A stretch of 64,000 bases of DNA from Staphylospora marina (GTDB taxonomy: Bacteria; Bacillota; Bacilli; Thermoactinomycetales; Thermoactinomycetaceae). This document shows, one piece after another, positions 1 to 8,540 of the stretch. The translations under genes and the position numbers were made by a program. The stretch spans positions 724,001-788,000 of the forward strand of contig NZ_CP034118.1 in assembly GCF_003856495.1 (NCBI RefSeq), given 5' to 3'. How positions within the stretch are numbered: position 1 is the stretch's first letter; each line of letters begins with the position of its first letter. A model generated the notes under the pieces. That model made no database searches and was not told where the DNA came from. It saw only the letters and a program-made list of their open reading frames with translations.

Positions 1-3
1 CAC

Positions 4-9
4 TATAAT
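4..9 (+). promoter_or_regulatory. Possible -10 element before the dikinase gene
   Basis: A TATAAT hexamer lies about 120 bases before the dikinase start codon. Any matching -35 lies left of the window edge, so only half of a promoter is visible. Confidence 0.3.
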
Positions 10-126
10 TTTCTTGCAACACATGGTATGATGAGGGCAAGGGAGGAAGATCCCGGCGAGTGCGGCGAGTTCGGAAATCATATCCATGGTCTTATCGGAC
101 GACAACGTCGGAAAGGAGTCCTCGGG

Positions 127-2742
127 ATGACAGCCAGCGTCCTTTTTTTGCATGAAGTGGATCAGTCGGATCTGTTGCGTGTCGGCGGAAAAGGGGCCAA
201 TCTCGGTGAGCTCATGAAGGCCGGTTTTCCCGTGCCGGGAGGATTTTGCGTGACGACCCGGGCCTATCAGGAGTTCATCGGAACTTGCCCCGAAATGGAA
301 GGGTTCTTCGAGGAACTGGATTCCCTCGATCCCGCTGATCTGGAAACGCTTCGGGAGCTTGGGGAACGGATCCGTTCCACGCTGTTGTCGCTGGAAATCC
401 CCGGACATCTGCGGGAGGAAATCATCCACGCTTGGGAACGGGTCGGCAAGGAACATGCCTATGCCGTCCGGTCCAGCGCCACGGCCGAGGATCTTCCCTC
501 CGCTTCTTTCGCGGGGCAGCAGGACACGTATCTGAACATTCGCGGACGGGATGAACTGTTGAAGCATGTCCGGAAATGTTGGGCTTCCCTGTTCACCGAC
601 CGGGCGATCGTGTATCGTGCCAAAAACGGCTTTGACCATCGCCAGGTTCATCTCTCCGTCGTGGTGCAGCGGATGGTGAACCCCGAAGTGTCCGGCATCA
701 TGTTCTCGGCGGATCCCGTCAGCGGGAATCGCCATGTCGTCACCATCGACGCCGGCTTAGGACTGGGTGAAGCCCTCGTGTCCGGAATCGTGACGGCGGA
801 TCTGTACAAAGTGAAAGACGGAGAGATCATCCACAAAACCGTGTCGGACAAGAAAGTGGCCATTTATTCCGTTCCGGAAGGGGGCACGGTGAAAAAAGAG
901 CTGTCCCCGGAGCAGCAGAAAAAACAGGTGTTGTCCGACAGCCGGATCCTCCGGTTGGCCGAGTGGGGGAAAAAGATCGAAGCCCACTTCGGGTCGCCCC
1001 AGGACATCGAGTTCTGCATCGAAAACGGGGACATTTTCATTGTGCAAAGCCGCCCGATCACGTCGCTCTATCCGTTGCCCGACATTCCCCGGGAGCCGCT
1101 GCGCGTGCTGATATCGTTCGGGCATGCGCAGATGATGACGGAAGCGATGAAGCCGCTTGGCCTTTCGGTGCTTCGAACCGTGTTTCCGAAAGTCGTGTTT
1201 TTGGAAGCGGGAAACCGGCTGTATCTCGACCCCAGCGTGCTGCTTCGTACCCGGATCGGCCGGACGGTTTTCCCGCGGGTGCTCCGTCAAGTGTTTGATG
1301 AATCGCTCAGCCTGGCCGTCCGGGAAGTGATCGAAAGGCCCGAGTTCAAACGGCATGCGCCGCCGCGGGGATTTCTGCGCAAGGCGCGCCGCGCGGTGGC
1401 ACCGGTGGCCAAAGAGATTTGGCTCAACCTCTGGAAACGGGATCCGAACCGGTTCAAACGCATCGTCGAGAGCCGCATGGAAACGATACTTGGGGAAGTT
1501 CGCACGGCACTGGACGGGGTCAGCGGCGTCCGGCGACTGGAAACGGTCCACCGGGTGCTGGATTCGCTGGCGCTCCGGGTTGTGCCTCAATTTGCACCGT
1601 TTATCGCCTGTTACCCGATCTCCACGTTGTTGCTTCGCACGTGGCTGAAGGAAGATGCAGACCTTCATGCGCTGAACAAATCCTTTTCCGGAAACGTCAC
1701 CAGCGAAATGGGGCTCGAGATCGGTGACCTCGCGGATCTCGTCCGGGATTGGCCCGAGGTGGAAAGATACCTGCAGGAAGCAAAGGATGAAACATTCTGG
1801 AGCGGTCTGTCCGAAGTGCCGGGTGGCGAGCAGTTCGCAGAGGCGTTCCGGACATTCCTGGACCGGTACGGCATGAGATGCCCGGGTGAAATCGACATGA
1901 CCCGACCCCGCTGGCGGGAGGCACCGACGTTGCTGATCCCGTCCATCCTGGGGCACATGCAGAGCGTCAAGCCGGGAGAACACCGGAAGAAATTCGCCGA
2001 GGGCGAAAAAGAGGCGCTGGAAGCGGCCGCACGCATCCGGAAGCGGGTGGGAACACGCGGCTTCAAAGCGAAACGGGTGAGCCGGCTTATTGAAGTCTTT
2101 CGGGCGTCGGGGGCTTTGCGGGAACATGTCAAATATCTGTTGGTCAACATACTCGATGAATGCAAGAAAGCCATCATGGCAGAAGCGGAAGAGCTGGTGA
2201 AAAGGGGACTGCTGCAACAAGCGGAAGATGCCCACTTTCTGAGGCTGGATGAGCTGATCCGGATGGCCGAAGGGAAGGCCACTGAACACATTCCCACCCT
2301 TGTTGCCCGGCGGAAGGAAGAATTCGCACGGCACCAATCGATGAAACCGCCCGGCGTGATGACCAGCGAAGGGGAGATCGTCACCGTCACCCGCAAAGTG
2401 AAGGATCTTCCCCCGAACGCGTTGGTCGGAACCGCCGCTTCCGCCGGCGTGGCGGAGGGGATCGCCCGGGTCATTCTCAAGCCCGAAGAATCCCGGCTTA
2501 AGGAAGGCGAGATCCTCGTCGCTCCTCACACCGATCCCGGCTGGACCCCGCTCTTCCAGTCCGCCAAAGCATTGGTCACGGAAGTGGGCGGCTTGATGAC
2601 GCACGGTTCCGTCGTGGCCCGGGAGTACGGCATCCCCGCCGTCGTGGGAGTCGAAGGCGCCATCGACAACATCCCGGACGGTGCCCGCATCCGCGTCGAC
2701 GGAAACCGGGGGTTCGTGGAAATCTTGGAGGATCAGGCTTGA
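127..2742 (+). CDS. PEP-synthase / rifampin phosphotransferase-like dikinase
   Basis: The ATG at 127 has AAAGGAG eight bases upstream; the frame stays open further left but without a ribosome site. The 871-residue product has an N-terminal ATP-binding pyruvate-phosphate-dikinase domain (VGGKGANLGE near the start, then AYAVRSSATAEDLPSASFAG), a divergent central region, and a C-terminal swivelling phosphohistidine domain with the motif GGLMTHGSVVAREYGIPAVV. Known relatives are the roughly 866-residue Bacillus Pps protein and rifampin phosphotransferases, which move the beta-phosphate of ATP through the His domain to pyruvate or to the antibiotic. The central domain decides the substrate and cannot be judged here. 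The gene appears monocistronic, with a terminator just after it. Confidence 0.85.
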   Translation: MTASVLFLHEVDQSDLLRVGGKGANLGELMKAGFPVPGGFCVTTRAYQEFIGTCPEMEGFFEELDSLDPADLETLRELGERIRSTLLSLEIPGHLREEIIHAWERVGKEHAYAVRSSATAEDLPSASFAGQQDTYLNIRGRDELLKHVRKCWASLFTDRAIVYRAKNGFDHRQVHLSVVVQRMVNPEVSGIMFSADPVSGNRHVVTIDAGLGLGEALVSGIVTADLYKVKDGEIIHKTVSDKKVAIYSVPEGGTVKKELSPEQQKKQVLSDSRILRLAEWGKKIEAHFGSPQDIEFCIENGDIFIVQSRPITSLYPLPDIPREPLRVLISFGHAQMMTEAMKPLGLSVLRTVFPKVVFLEAGNRLYLDPSVLLRTRIGRTVFPRVLRQVFDESLSLAVREVIERPEFKRHAPPRGFLRKARRAVAPVAKEIWLNLWKRDPNRFKRIVESRMETILGEVRTALDGVSGVRRLETVHRVLDSLALRVVPQFAPFIACYPISTLLLRTWLKEDADLHALNKSFSGNVTSEMGLEIGDLADLVRDWPEVERYLQEAKDETFWSGLSEVPGGEQFAEAFRTFLDRYGMRCPGEIDMTRPRWREAPTLLIPSILGHMQSVKPGEHRKKFAEGEKEALEAAARIRKRVGTRGFKAKRVSRLIEVFRASGALREHVKYLLVNILDECKKAIMAEAEELVKRGLLQQAEDAHFLRLDELIRMAEGKATEHIPTLVARRKEEFARHQSMKPPGVMTSEGEIVTVTRKVKDLPPNALVGTAASAGVAEGIARVILKPEESRLKEGEILVAPHTDPGWTPLFQSAKALVTEVGGLMTHGSVVAREYGIPAVVGVEGAIDNIPDGARIRVDGNRGFVEILEDQA

Positions 2743-2765
2743 ATCACGTCATTTTCGTAAGGATG

Positions 2766-2800
2766 GCGGCATCTCAGATCATGGGATGCCGCTGATTTTT
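2766..2800 (+). terminator. Terminator after the dikinase gene
   Basis: GCGGCATC pairs with GATGCCGC, extended by three more pairs to a 5-base loop, followed by TGATTTTT. The hairpin sequence is nearly repeated at 3590. Confidence 0.75.
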
Positions 2801-3160
2801 GTGAAACCAAAAGCACTTGGGGAAGAGATGACAGGAACCGGTGGTGAAGAAACCATTTTGTGTACGATGATTGGAGGATAAAATGGGTAAAAACAGGCGA
2901 TTATGAATCCGGTTGAACGGGCTGATGCTTTCGAAATGTTTTCCATAAAAGAATTATCGAACTTCGCTATGAAAATTCGTATGTAAAATTATGAATAATT
3001 AGTCTTGAATTTATCGTTCGGGCTGTGCTGAAATAAAAATCGCACCAAACGTTCGGAATCTTTGATCGGTTGGTGCAAAATCATGGGGATTCGCCAGGAG
3101 ACGATTGATTTCTCAAGCAAAAGATGATGCCTCTCAAGAAAGACAATGGAGGGATGATCG
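2801..3160. other. AT-rich intergenic stretch with no supported gene
   Basis: The stretch is clearly more AT-rich than its surroundings, particularly 2920-3010. Short frames here lack ribosome sites. The promoter of the secreted protein gene must lie here, but no -35/-10 pair stands out. Confidence 0.5.
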
Positions 3161-3574
3161 ATGCTTAAGAAACTGGTCGTGTCACTTGGAACCATGTTGT
3201 TGGCCTTTGGGATGTTCTTTGGATCAGAGGCGTTTGCTGCAACTTATGTTGGTACAGGCTTTTGGGCAACAGAAGACGGGAAATGGGATTATACCTTTTC
3301 CACCACGTCATCCGAACGAAATGTGGAACTTAGCATTTACAATGTTTACCGTGTCAACTACAACAATGGGGTAAAAAAATATCAAGATGATCTCACTGCC
3401 GCGTCCGTTCGCTTGTGCAATGCATCAACCGGAAATTGCACGGCTTATAAAAAATTCAGCCCTGGTGGAGTTGCAACTTTCACCAACATGATTCCTGGAC
3501 AATATCGCGTGGACATCATTGACGGATATCCAAGTTATTACTTTGAAGGTTATGTGGATGTATTCAGGTATTGA
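3161..3574 (+). CDS. Small secreted protein of unknown function
   Basis: I do not recognise the family. The 137-residue product starts at an ATG preceded by GGAGGG. It has a clear Sec signal peptide: MLKK, a hydrophobic core at about residues 5-24, and a likely AFA-A cleavage near residue 26. The mature part of about 110 residues is rich in Tyr, Thr and Asn, has two cysteines close together (about residues 86 and 92) and looks like an all-beta extracellular domain. The gene is more AT-rich than its neighbours and sits alone between two almost identical palindromic hairpins, which may mean it is an acquired cassette. Confidence 0.75.
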   Translation: MLKKLVVSLGTMLLAFGMFFGSEAFAATYVGTGFWATEDGKWDYTFSTTSSERNVELSIYNVYRVNYNNGVKKYQDDLTAASVRLCNASTGNCTAYKKFSPGGVATFTNMIPGQYRVDIIDGYPSYYFEGYVDVFRY

Positions 3575-3584
3575 GTGAATATGG

Positions 3585-3622
3585 AATGGCGGCGTCTCGG
3601 ATCATGAGATGCCGCCATTTTG
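3585..3622 (+). terminator. Terminator after the secreted protein gene
   Basis: AATGGCGGC pairs with GCCGCCATT and the stem continues to about 14 pairs with a 7-base loop, followed by TTGTCC. The core differs from the hairpin at 2765-2792 at only three of 28 positions. Confidence 0.6.
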
Positions 3623-3683
3623 TCCATTCAAGACAGATCACTCATGCAGCCGGTCTATTTGCGTCTCTTCCAACAGAGATTGC

Positions 3684-3932
3684 TTATTCCGCATCCTCCT
3701 CTTCGTTGTCTTTGGGAATCACAAAATGACTGCAATGAGGGATCCATTCAATCAAGAGAGTGTTTGCCTCCTGGTCATCAATCAGACCACCCCCTGACCC
3801 TATCACCCAGCCTCTTTTTTGAACCAGATCGATCAGTTCATCCATGAATTCGGAAAGATCTTCTTGATCAAGATCCTTCTCTTTGCTGAAAACGGTGGAG
3901 ATCAGGAAGAGTCCGATTTGTTTGTTGTCCAT
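3684..3932 (-). CDS. Small acidic hypothetical protein
   Basis: The 82-residue product starts at an ATG with GGAGGA seven bases upstream. It has no signal peptide or membrane segment. An acidic, probably helical segment (residues 17-38, rich in D and E) is followed by GWVIGSGGGLI and an acidic tail ending EEEDAE. I do not recognise the family. It lies downstream of the minus-strand lipase/membrane protein pair, but a hairpin at 3966-3990 separates them, so it may have its own promoter. Confidence 0.6.
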   Translation of the reverse strand: MDNKQIGLFLISTVFSKEKDLDQEDLSEFMDELIDLVQKRGWVIGSGGGLIDDQEANTLLIEWIPHCSHFVIPKDNEEEDAE

Positions 3933-3965
3933 GGGTAATCCTCCGATTGGTTGAGTTCAAAGAAG

Positions 3966-3990
3966 AAGGAGAGGCGAAGAACCTCTCCTT
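3966..3990 (-). terminator. Terminator of the lipase/membrane protein pair
   Basis: AAGGAGAGG and CCTCTCCTT pair perfectly around a 7-base loop. On the minus strand the stem runs into CTTCTTTG, a modest T-rich tail. Confidence 0.55.
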
Positions 3991-4046
3991 TTATAACGTG
4001 AATTGGCTTCACATGCAATTCTGTATTGACAGGAATTGAATTTTTG

Positions 4047-5066
4047 TTACCGATATGTTTTCAAATACTTCTGAAGATCTTCGGCGGTCCGGAGAGATTT
4101 TACATCGTTTTCTCCGAGAAAAAAGGCGTAGGAAAGATGTTTCACAGAGTTAATATCAATTTTATCCAATGTTTTAACGCTTTCTTTATAGTACTCAAAG
4201 GAAACGGAGAGTCGCGTCACTCCCATTTCCTCTAATTCTTTGAATAAATTCCATATCCTCGACAATTGTTCTTCGGGAGGAGTGGTTGCGTAAAGGTTCA
4301 GATTCAAATGAAGAATGAAAAAGTTAGGATCCTCGTTCAGAATTTCTTTATAATACGGGATTTCCGGACCGGTAAGAAGATCTGATTTTTGGGGATTTGC
4401 GGAAAAGCTTATTTCTTTCCTCCATGTATCCGGAAAGTGTTTGTTCAGAACAGGCATAAATTCCTTTTGGAACTGACGGTCCCAAATTTCTTCCCGATAC
4501 GTATCATCAAAACCTTCTTCTGTTCCGCGATCAATCACCCCTACTTTGAGTTCGGGATCATCAACGGGATGGACCCGGATGGCATATGATTCAACAAACG
4601 GCATGTAGGATACATGCTCCGCCACGAACTTTTTCCCGTATTTTTTTTCGAGATATTGTTCAACTTCCCGTTTGAGCATTTCGGTATCTTTTTTGGGGGT
4701 GAATTCTTCTTTGAGCGCTTCCCGGAACAAGGAGCTGAAATACCAGATCGGGGACATGAAAACCAGCACTCCCGACATCACGGCCGCCCCACTGCGAATC
4801 CAAAACATTTTTCCCGGTTGGAAAAAAGAAGCATCTTTCCGAAATTTCATCCAGGTGTAGATCCCGGCATCCAGCATGGCAACGATTCTCAAGGCCCACA
4901 GCCATTTGATCACCACGTAGGGATTGAAGAGATGGGTGAGATACAAGCCGAAATAAACCACCATGTAAGGAATCGCGGTCCAAATTCTGCCGGCATACAC
5001 TTGACCGGCCCCCGGTGCGAACAGGGAAAGAAGGGATGCCACCAGTGAATGGACGGATTGTTTCAT
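4047..5066 (-). CDS. Membrane protein with N-terminal hydrophobic segments, unknown function
   Basis: The 339-residue product begins with several hydrophobic segments (about residues 8-25, 30-52, 58-72 and 92-110) including FAPGAGQVYAG, reminiscent of TM2/DUF5683-type small membrane domains. From about residue 125 it is a soluble alpha/beta region with no motif I know. Its ATG overlaps the stop codon of the upstream lipase-like gene (ATGA), so the two are translationally coupled and probably act together at the membrane. Base composition is more AT-rich than the core genes. Confidence 0.7.
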   Translation of the reverse strand: MKQSVHSLVASLLSLFAPGAGQVYAGRIWTAIPYMVVYFGLYLTHLFNPYVVIKWLWALRIVAMLDAGIYTWMKFRKDASFFQPGKMFWIRSGAAVMSGVLVFMSPIWYFSSLFREALKEEFTPKKDTEMLKREVEQYLEKKYGKKFVAEHVSYMPFVESYAIRVHPVDDPELKVGVIDRGTEEGFDDTYREEIWDRQFQKEFMPVLNKHFPDTWRKEISFSANPQKSDLLTGPEIPYYKEILNEDPNFFILHLNLNLYATTPPEEQLSRIWNLFKELEEMGVTRLSVSFEYYKESVKTLDKIDINSVKHLSYAFFLGENDVKSLRTAEDLQKYLKTYR

Positions 5067-6259
5067 GGAGCTCGAATCTCCTTTATTGAATTTCTCGGCA
5101 CGATATACCCGTTTTGATCATAATACTTGCGGTAATGGGCGAACTTTTTCGAAAGTTTTCCGCCGTGAATTCCACTGAAATGAGCGATCGAGTGGTTTTT
5201 CAGACTGTTTTCCCGCAGGTTCTTCCACAGGCCCGGAGCCTCTTCATAATCGTTGCGGGAAGCGACGTTTTTTTGTTCATTGGGGGTGTTGAGAAGATAG
5301 GTTTTGCCGATATGTATGTTGACATTTCCGGGGATGTCGTCACGGATGACATAATTGTGAATGAGATCATCCAGCAGTCCGTTGCGGTTGGCGAATTCGA
5401 GGTCCGGACGCGAGCGGTGATTCTTTCCTGGAGCGTTGAACGTGACGGTCGGAACATTGTACTTGGCGGCCACGCTTTGAGCCAGATACCCTCCGAGGGA
5501 ATGGCCGGTTTGGATGACTTTGAAGTCCCCGTATTTGGCGGTGACTTCTTTATAATATTTCTCCGCGGATTCTTCCTGTTCAATATGGTCCCTGAACACC
5601 AAGTGAAGATCATCACCGGCATCACGCAAAAATTCGTCGGTTCCCCGATAACTGATCAAAACCGTATTCTCGTTTTTGTTGACAAAGGTTTTGGCCGCGA
5701 AGCCGTTTTTGTCTTCAACTCTGAATTGTGGATCTTCCATCCAGCTGTCTGTTCCCAAATATTGTTCCAAATGTTTTTGTTGTACCCAATCCATATCACC
5801 GTAAGCAAACGTGGCGAACATGGCCATCTGCAAATCGGTGACGTTGTGGTCGTCCAAAGATCCGTGCGGGCGGTGGGTGTAACGGCTGATCACTTCCGTG
5901 CAATCTTCGGCCCCGCAATCCGTGTACTGCATCGGGTGTTTCTGGTCAAGATGGGGGGTGGCGACCGGTTTGAATGAAGCGGTTTTCACCTGAGCCGGTT
6001 TCGGCACGGAACCCGAAGGCAGTTTCGGAATCTGAGGTTTGTTGTCCGGTTTTTCTGGCGGTGGTTTCTGTTCTTTGCCCAAAATGATTTCCATCACTTT
6101 GTCCGCCAGGATCTGACGGATTTCCTCTCCGTTGATGATGGAGTGGAGAATCGTGGCGAACAGCAGACCGACGGCCATCAGGATGACGTATTCAATGGTG
6201 GAAGAGCCGCGTCTGGAACTGAATCTGCTGCGATGTGGAAGGGAGCAGAACTTGTCCAT
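5063..6259 (-). CDS. Lipase-like serine hydrolase with prepilin-type N-terminus
   Basis: The ATG at 6259 follows GAAAGGAAG; longer in-frame starts have no ribosome site. In this 398-residue frame a short basic leader ends at Gly18, followed by SSTIE and a hydrophobic stretch to about residue 43. Gly at -1 and Glu at +5 is the type IV prepilin/Tad-pseudopilin rule. A Pro/Lys-rich linker (about 60-105) leads to an alpha/beta-hydrolase domain with SYRGTDE and the nucleophile elbow GHSLGG (Ser near 254), as in class 3 and Mbeg1-like lipases. The 4-base overlap with the next gene indicates an operon. Substrate unknown; prepilin processing is inferred. Confidence 0.75.
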   Translation of the reverse strand: MDKFCSLPHRSRFSSRRGSSTIEYVILMAVGLLFATILHSIINGEEIRQILADKVMEIILGKEQKPPPEKPDNKPQIPKLPSGSVPKPAQVKTASFKPVATPHLDQKHPMQYTDCGAEDCTEVISRYTHRPHGSLDDHNVTDLQMAMFATFAYGDMDWVQQKHLEQYLGTDSWMEDPQFRVEDKNGFAAKTFVNKNENTVLISYRGTDEFLRDAGDDLHLVFRDHIEQEESAEKYYKEVTAKYGDFKVIQTGHSLGGYLAQSVAAKYNVPTVTFNAPGKNHRSRPDLEFANRNGLLDDLIHNYVIRDDIPGNVNIHIGKTYLLNTPNEQKNVASRNDYEEAPGLWKNLRENSLKNHSIAHFSGIHGGKLSKKFAHYRKYYDQNGYIVPRNSIKEIRAP

Positions 6260-6383
6260 CCGGCACTTCGTCTTCCTTTCGACAATGATTCGGGAAATTT
6301 CCTGTTTTTTCTCCGACAAGTTACATTTTACTGAAAATTCATGATTCATCCAGTATTTTTTTGAGAATGTTTTCTGTGGCAAG

Positions 6384-6422
6384 GAATAAAGAAAGACGCA
6401 CTCCCGAAATTCGGAGTGCGTC
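6384..6422 (-). terminator. Terminator of the SDR gene
   Basis: GACGCACTCC and GGAGTGCGTC form a perfect 10-base-pair stem. On the minus strand it is followed by TTTCTTTATT; on the plus strand CTTTTTC follows, so it could work both ways. Confidence 0.8.
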
Positions 6423-6432
6423 CTTTTTCGGT

Positions 6433-7215
6433 TTATTGAACTCTGCGCTCCTGCACCTGACGGATGATGGCGGTGAGGGTTTTGCGGGGGAGAAAACGGC
6501 CGACGGTGACCAGCAGGCGGTTGCGGAAGCCGGGGATGATGACGGTCTTGCCGGCGAGGAATCCCTTGTAACCGATGCGGGCCACTTCTTCGGCGGTCAT
6601 GGCGCCGCTTTGGAACAGTTTGGACTGCTCGAGACCGGCGCGTTCCGTGAAGCGGGTGGCGGTCGGTCCGGGACAGAAGGCGGTGACGGTGACGCCGGTT
6701 CCCTTCAGTTCGTTGGCCAGTGCCTCACTGAAGGAAAGCACGTATGCCTTGGTGGCATAGTAGACGGCCATCAAGGGGCCGGGTTGAAAGGCAGCCACGG
6801 AAGCGACGTTCATGATCCGGCCGTGCCCCCGCTGAAGCATGCCGGGCAGGAGGCGATGCGTGAGGTCGGTGAGAGAGCGGATGTTCAGATCGATCATGTT
6901 CAGCTGATGGTCCGGATCCAGCTTGGCAAATTCGCCGTACAGGCCGAATCCGGCGTTGTTGATCAGCATGTCGACGGTGATCCCCGATTCTTCCAGGGTA
7001 TGTACGAGGGCGGCCGGGGCGAGGGGCTTGCTGAGATCGTAATCATGCACGTGAATGCGGACACCATGAGCGTCGGACAGTTCATCGGCGAGCCGGTTCA
7101 GCTTCTCGCGGTTTCTGGCGACAAGGACCAGATGATGGCCGCTTTCGGCGAACAGCTTGGCCAACTCTTTGCCGATGCCTTCGGAGGCACCGGTGATGAG
7201 AACCGTTTGATTCAA
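6433..7215 (-). CDS. Short-chain dehydrogenase/reductase
   Basis: The start is a TTG at 7215 with GGGAGGAG eight bases upstream. The 260-residue product is a classical SDR: the NAD(P)-binding motif TGASEGIG at residues 7-14, NNAG near 87, and the YxxxK catalytic pair in VYYATKAYVLSFSEAL around 155-159 with an upstream Ser in NVASVAAF. The C-terminus (FLPRKTLTAIIRQVQ) resembles the DltE/YqjQ-like subgroup, which often has unassigned substrates. It is monocistronic with its own terminator. Reductase chemistry is secure from the motifs; the substrate is not. Confidence 0.85.
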   Translation of the reverse strand: MNQTVLITGASEGIGKELAKLFAESGHHLVLVARNREKLNRLADELSDAHGVRIHVHDYDLSKPLAPAALVHTLEESGITVDMLINNAGFGLYGEFAKLDPDHQLNMIDLNIRSLTDLTHRLLPGMLQRGHGRIMNVASVAAFQPGPLMAVYYATKAYVLSFSEALANELKGTGVTVTAFCPGPTATRFTERAGLEQSKLFQSGAMTAEEVARIGYKGFLAGKTVIIPGFRNRLLVTVGRFLPRKTLTAIIRQVQERRVQ

Positions 7216-7379
7216 TGAAAGCTCTCCTCCCTTGTCTGGTTTCAGTTCATCCTATGTTTGTGGGGAAAGGAACAGACGGACAAGGTTGAGTCAGGAATCG
7301 GAAGAGCCGGAGACGCCAAAATTTCTATTCCTGCGACTCCGGCTGCTTTCGGATGGTGAACAACGGTTCGAAGACCGAT

Positions 7380-7574
7380 TCATGACTGAAACGCATTCCA
7401 CACCAAGGCCAGTCCCACCAGCAGGGAAGCGAGGTAAATCAGGCCCAGGAGGACGATCCGTTTCACCCGGTCGCGGACATACCGTTGGTTCCACTTGGGA
7501 TTTTGCGCCCGACCCACCCACAGGGAGTATCCGAGTGAGGCGAGGAAGATGACGAGAAAAACGATGAGCCACAT
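7380..7574 (-). CDS. Small two-segment membrane protein
   Basis: The 64-residue product starts at an ATG behind CAGGAG. Two hydrophobic segments, about residues 1-19 and 41-60, are joined by a basic loop (RAQNPKWNQRYVRDRVKR). Family not recognised. A GCCGGAG inverted repeat at 7305-7344, downstream of its stop, may help end its transcript. Confidence 0.6.
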   Translation of the reverse strand: MWLIVFLVIFLASLGYSLWVGRAQNPKWNQRYVRDRVKRIVLLGLIYLASLLVGLALVWNAFQS

Positions 7575-7744
7575 GTTGCATTCTCCTGATTCAGTGATGT
7601 TGGTGTCTCGTCATCATTGTAGCCCGAATTTGAATGTCGTACCATTGGTTCCGGATGCTTTTCGCTTTGAACTTGGTTGCATGTCCCGGAGCAAAACAAG
7701 TAAGATGAACAATGACAGCTTGAAGCGGAAGGGGACAGGACATC

Positions 7745-8032
7745 ATGTTTGTGGCGATTCTCAGGTACAAGTTGCCGTTTGAAGAAGTGCAAAAGCATGT
7801 GAAGGCGCACCGGGATTATCTGGACGGACAATACCGCGAAAAACGGTTGATCGTATCGGGTCCGATGACTTCGAAAACCGGCGGGGTCATGGTGTTCCGG
7901 GTTCAGACGAGGGAGGAAGTGGACCGGATCATCGAGGGAGATCCGTATTATCTGAACGGAGTGGCGGAGTACGAAGTGATCGAGTTTGACCCGGTGAAAC
8001 ACGATCCGGTGTTCCGGGAACACTTTCTGTGA
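7745..8032 (+). CDS. YciI-family protein
   Basis: The 95-residue product has the ferredoxin-like YciI fold signature: MFVAILRYK, then VKAHRDYLDGQ with the conserved His near residue 22, SGPMTSKTGGVMVF, and VDRIIEGDPYYLNG near the end. YciI-type proteins are small dimers, some acting on chlorinated or catabolic intermediates; most have no assigned reaction. The ATG is preceded by GAAGGGGACAGG. No clear operon partner is visible. The family call is fairly secure, the function is not. Confidence 0.8.
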   Translation: MFVAILRYKLPFEEVQKHVKAHRDYLDGQYREKRLIVSGPMTSKTGGVMVFRVQTREEVDRIIEGDPYYLNGVAEYEVIEFDPVKHDPVFREHFL

Positions 8033-8199
8033 GAAGGAACCGGACCGGGTTTGTCTGGATGACGTGAAGATGCACGGGAGTCGGCGCTGATCCTGCAGGG
8101 GATGTGGGCATGGATCGGACGCCGGCGGTGTGTGGACGAGTCTCATCGGCCCGGTTCGGGCCCTTTTTGTTTGGCGGAAGTTCGGAAGGAGGAGGCGGA

Positions 8200-8349
8200 A
8201 TGAGCAGAAGGTCAACGGCTTGGATCATCGGCTTGGTCATTTTGGCGGTGCTTCTTGCCAAATTGTTGCGCATCGGGATTCAGGTGCTGCTGGTGTTGAT
8301 CGGTCTGTTGGTGTTGTTGATTCTGATCCGCAGAATGAATGCCCGCTGA
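8200..8349 (+). CDS. Small single-span membrane protein
   Basis: The 49-residue product starts at an ATG preceded by the strong site AAGGAGGAGG. The frame extends left to 8104 without a ribosome site there. After a short MSRRS start the protein is almost entirely hydrophobic (residues 6-42, Leu/Ile/Val-rich, with one KLLR break) and ends RRMNAR. Function unknown. Confidence 0.55.
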   Translation: MSRRSTAWIIGLVILAVLLAKLLRIGIQVLLVLIGLLVLLILIRRMNAR

Positions 8350-8540
8350 CGGTTGGGTTCAAGGTCATTGCACTCGGGATCCGCTTGTCGGGAACGATTC
8401 AAGCGGAAACCGTCCGTTTGTGTCCGATTTATGCCTGAATATGGGCGGTTTTTGCAACTTCTTTTCCAAGTGGATGAAATTCGTTCGATTTTGTCGAATG
8501 ATTGGAGTGAATGAACCTTGAGGCGAAAGGATCGATTGTC

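Noticed and set aside
1-126. Rifamycin-associated element before the dikinase
   Set aside because: No 19-base inverted repeat of that type is present in the visible leader; the promoter region is mostly outside the window.
757-2604. 615-codon minus-strand frame opposite the dikinase
   Set aside because: Shadow of the dikinase gene, without recognisable motifs or ribosome site.
2989-3195. 68-codon minus-strand frame
   Set aside because: It overlaps the well-supported start and ribosome site of the secreted protein gene and lacks its own ribosome site.
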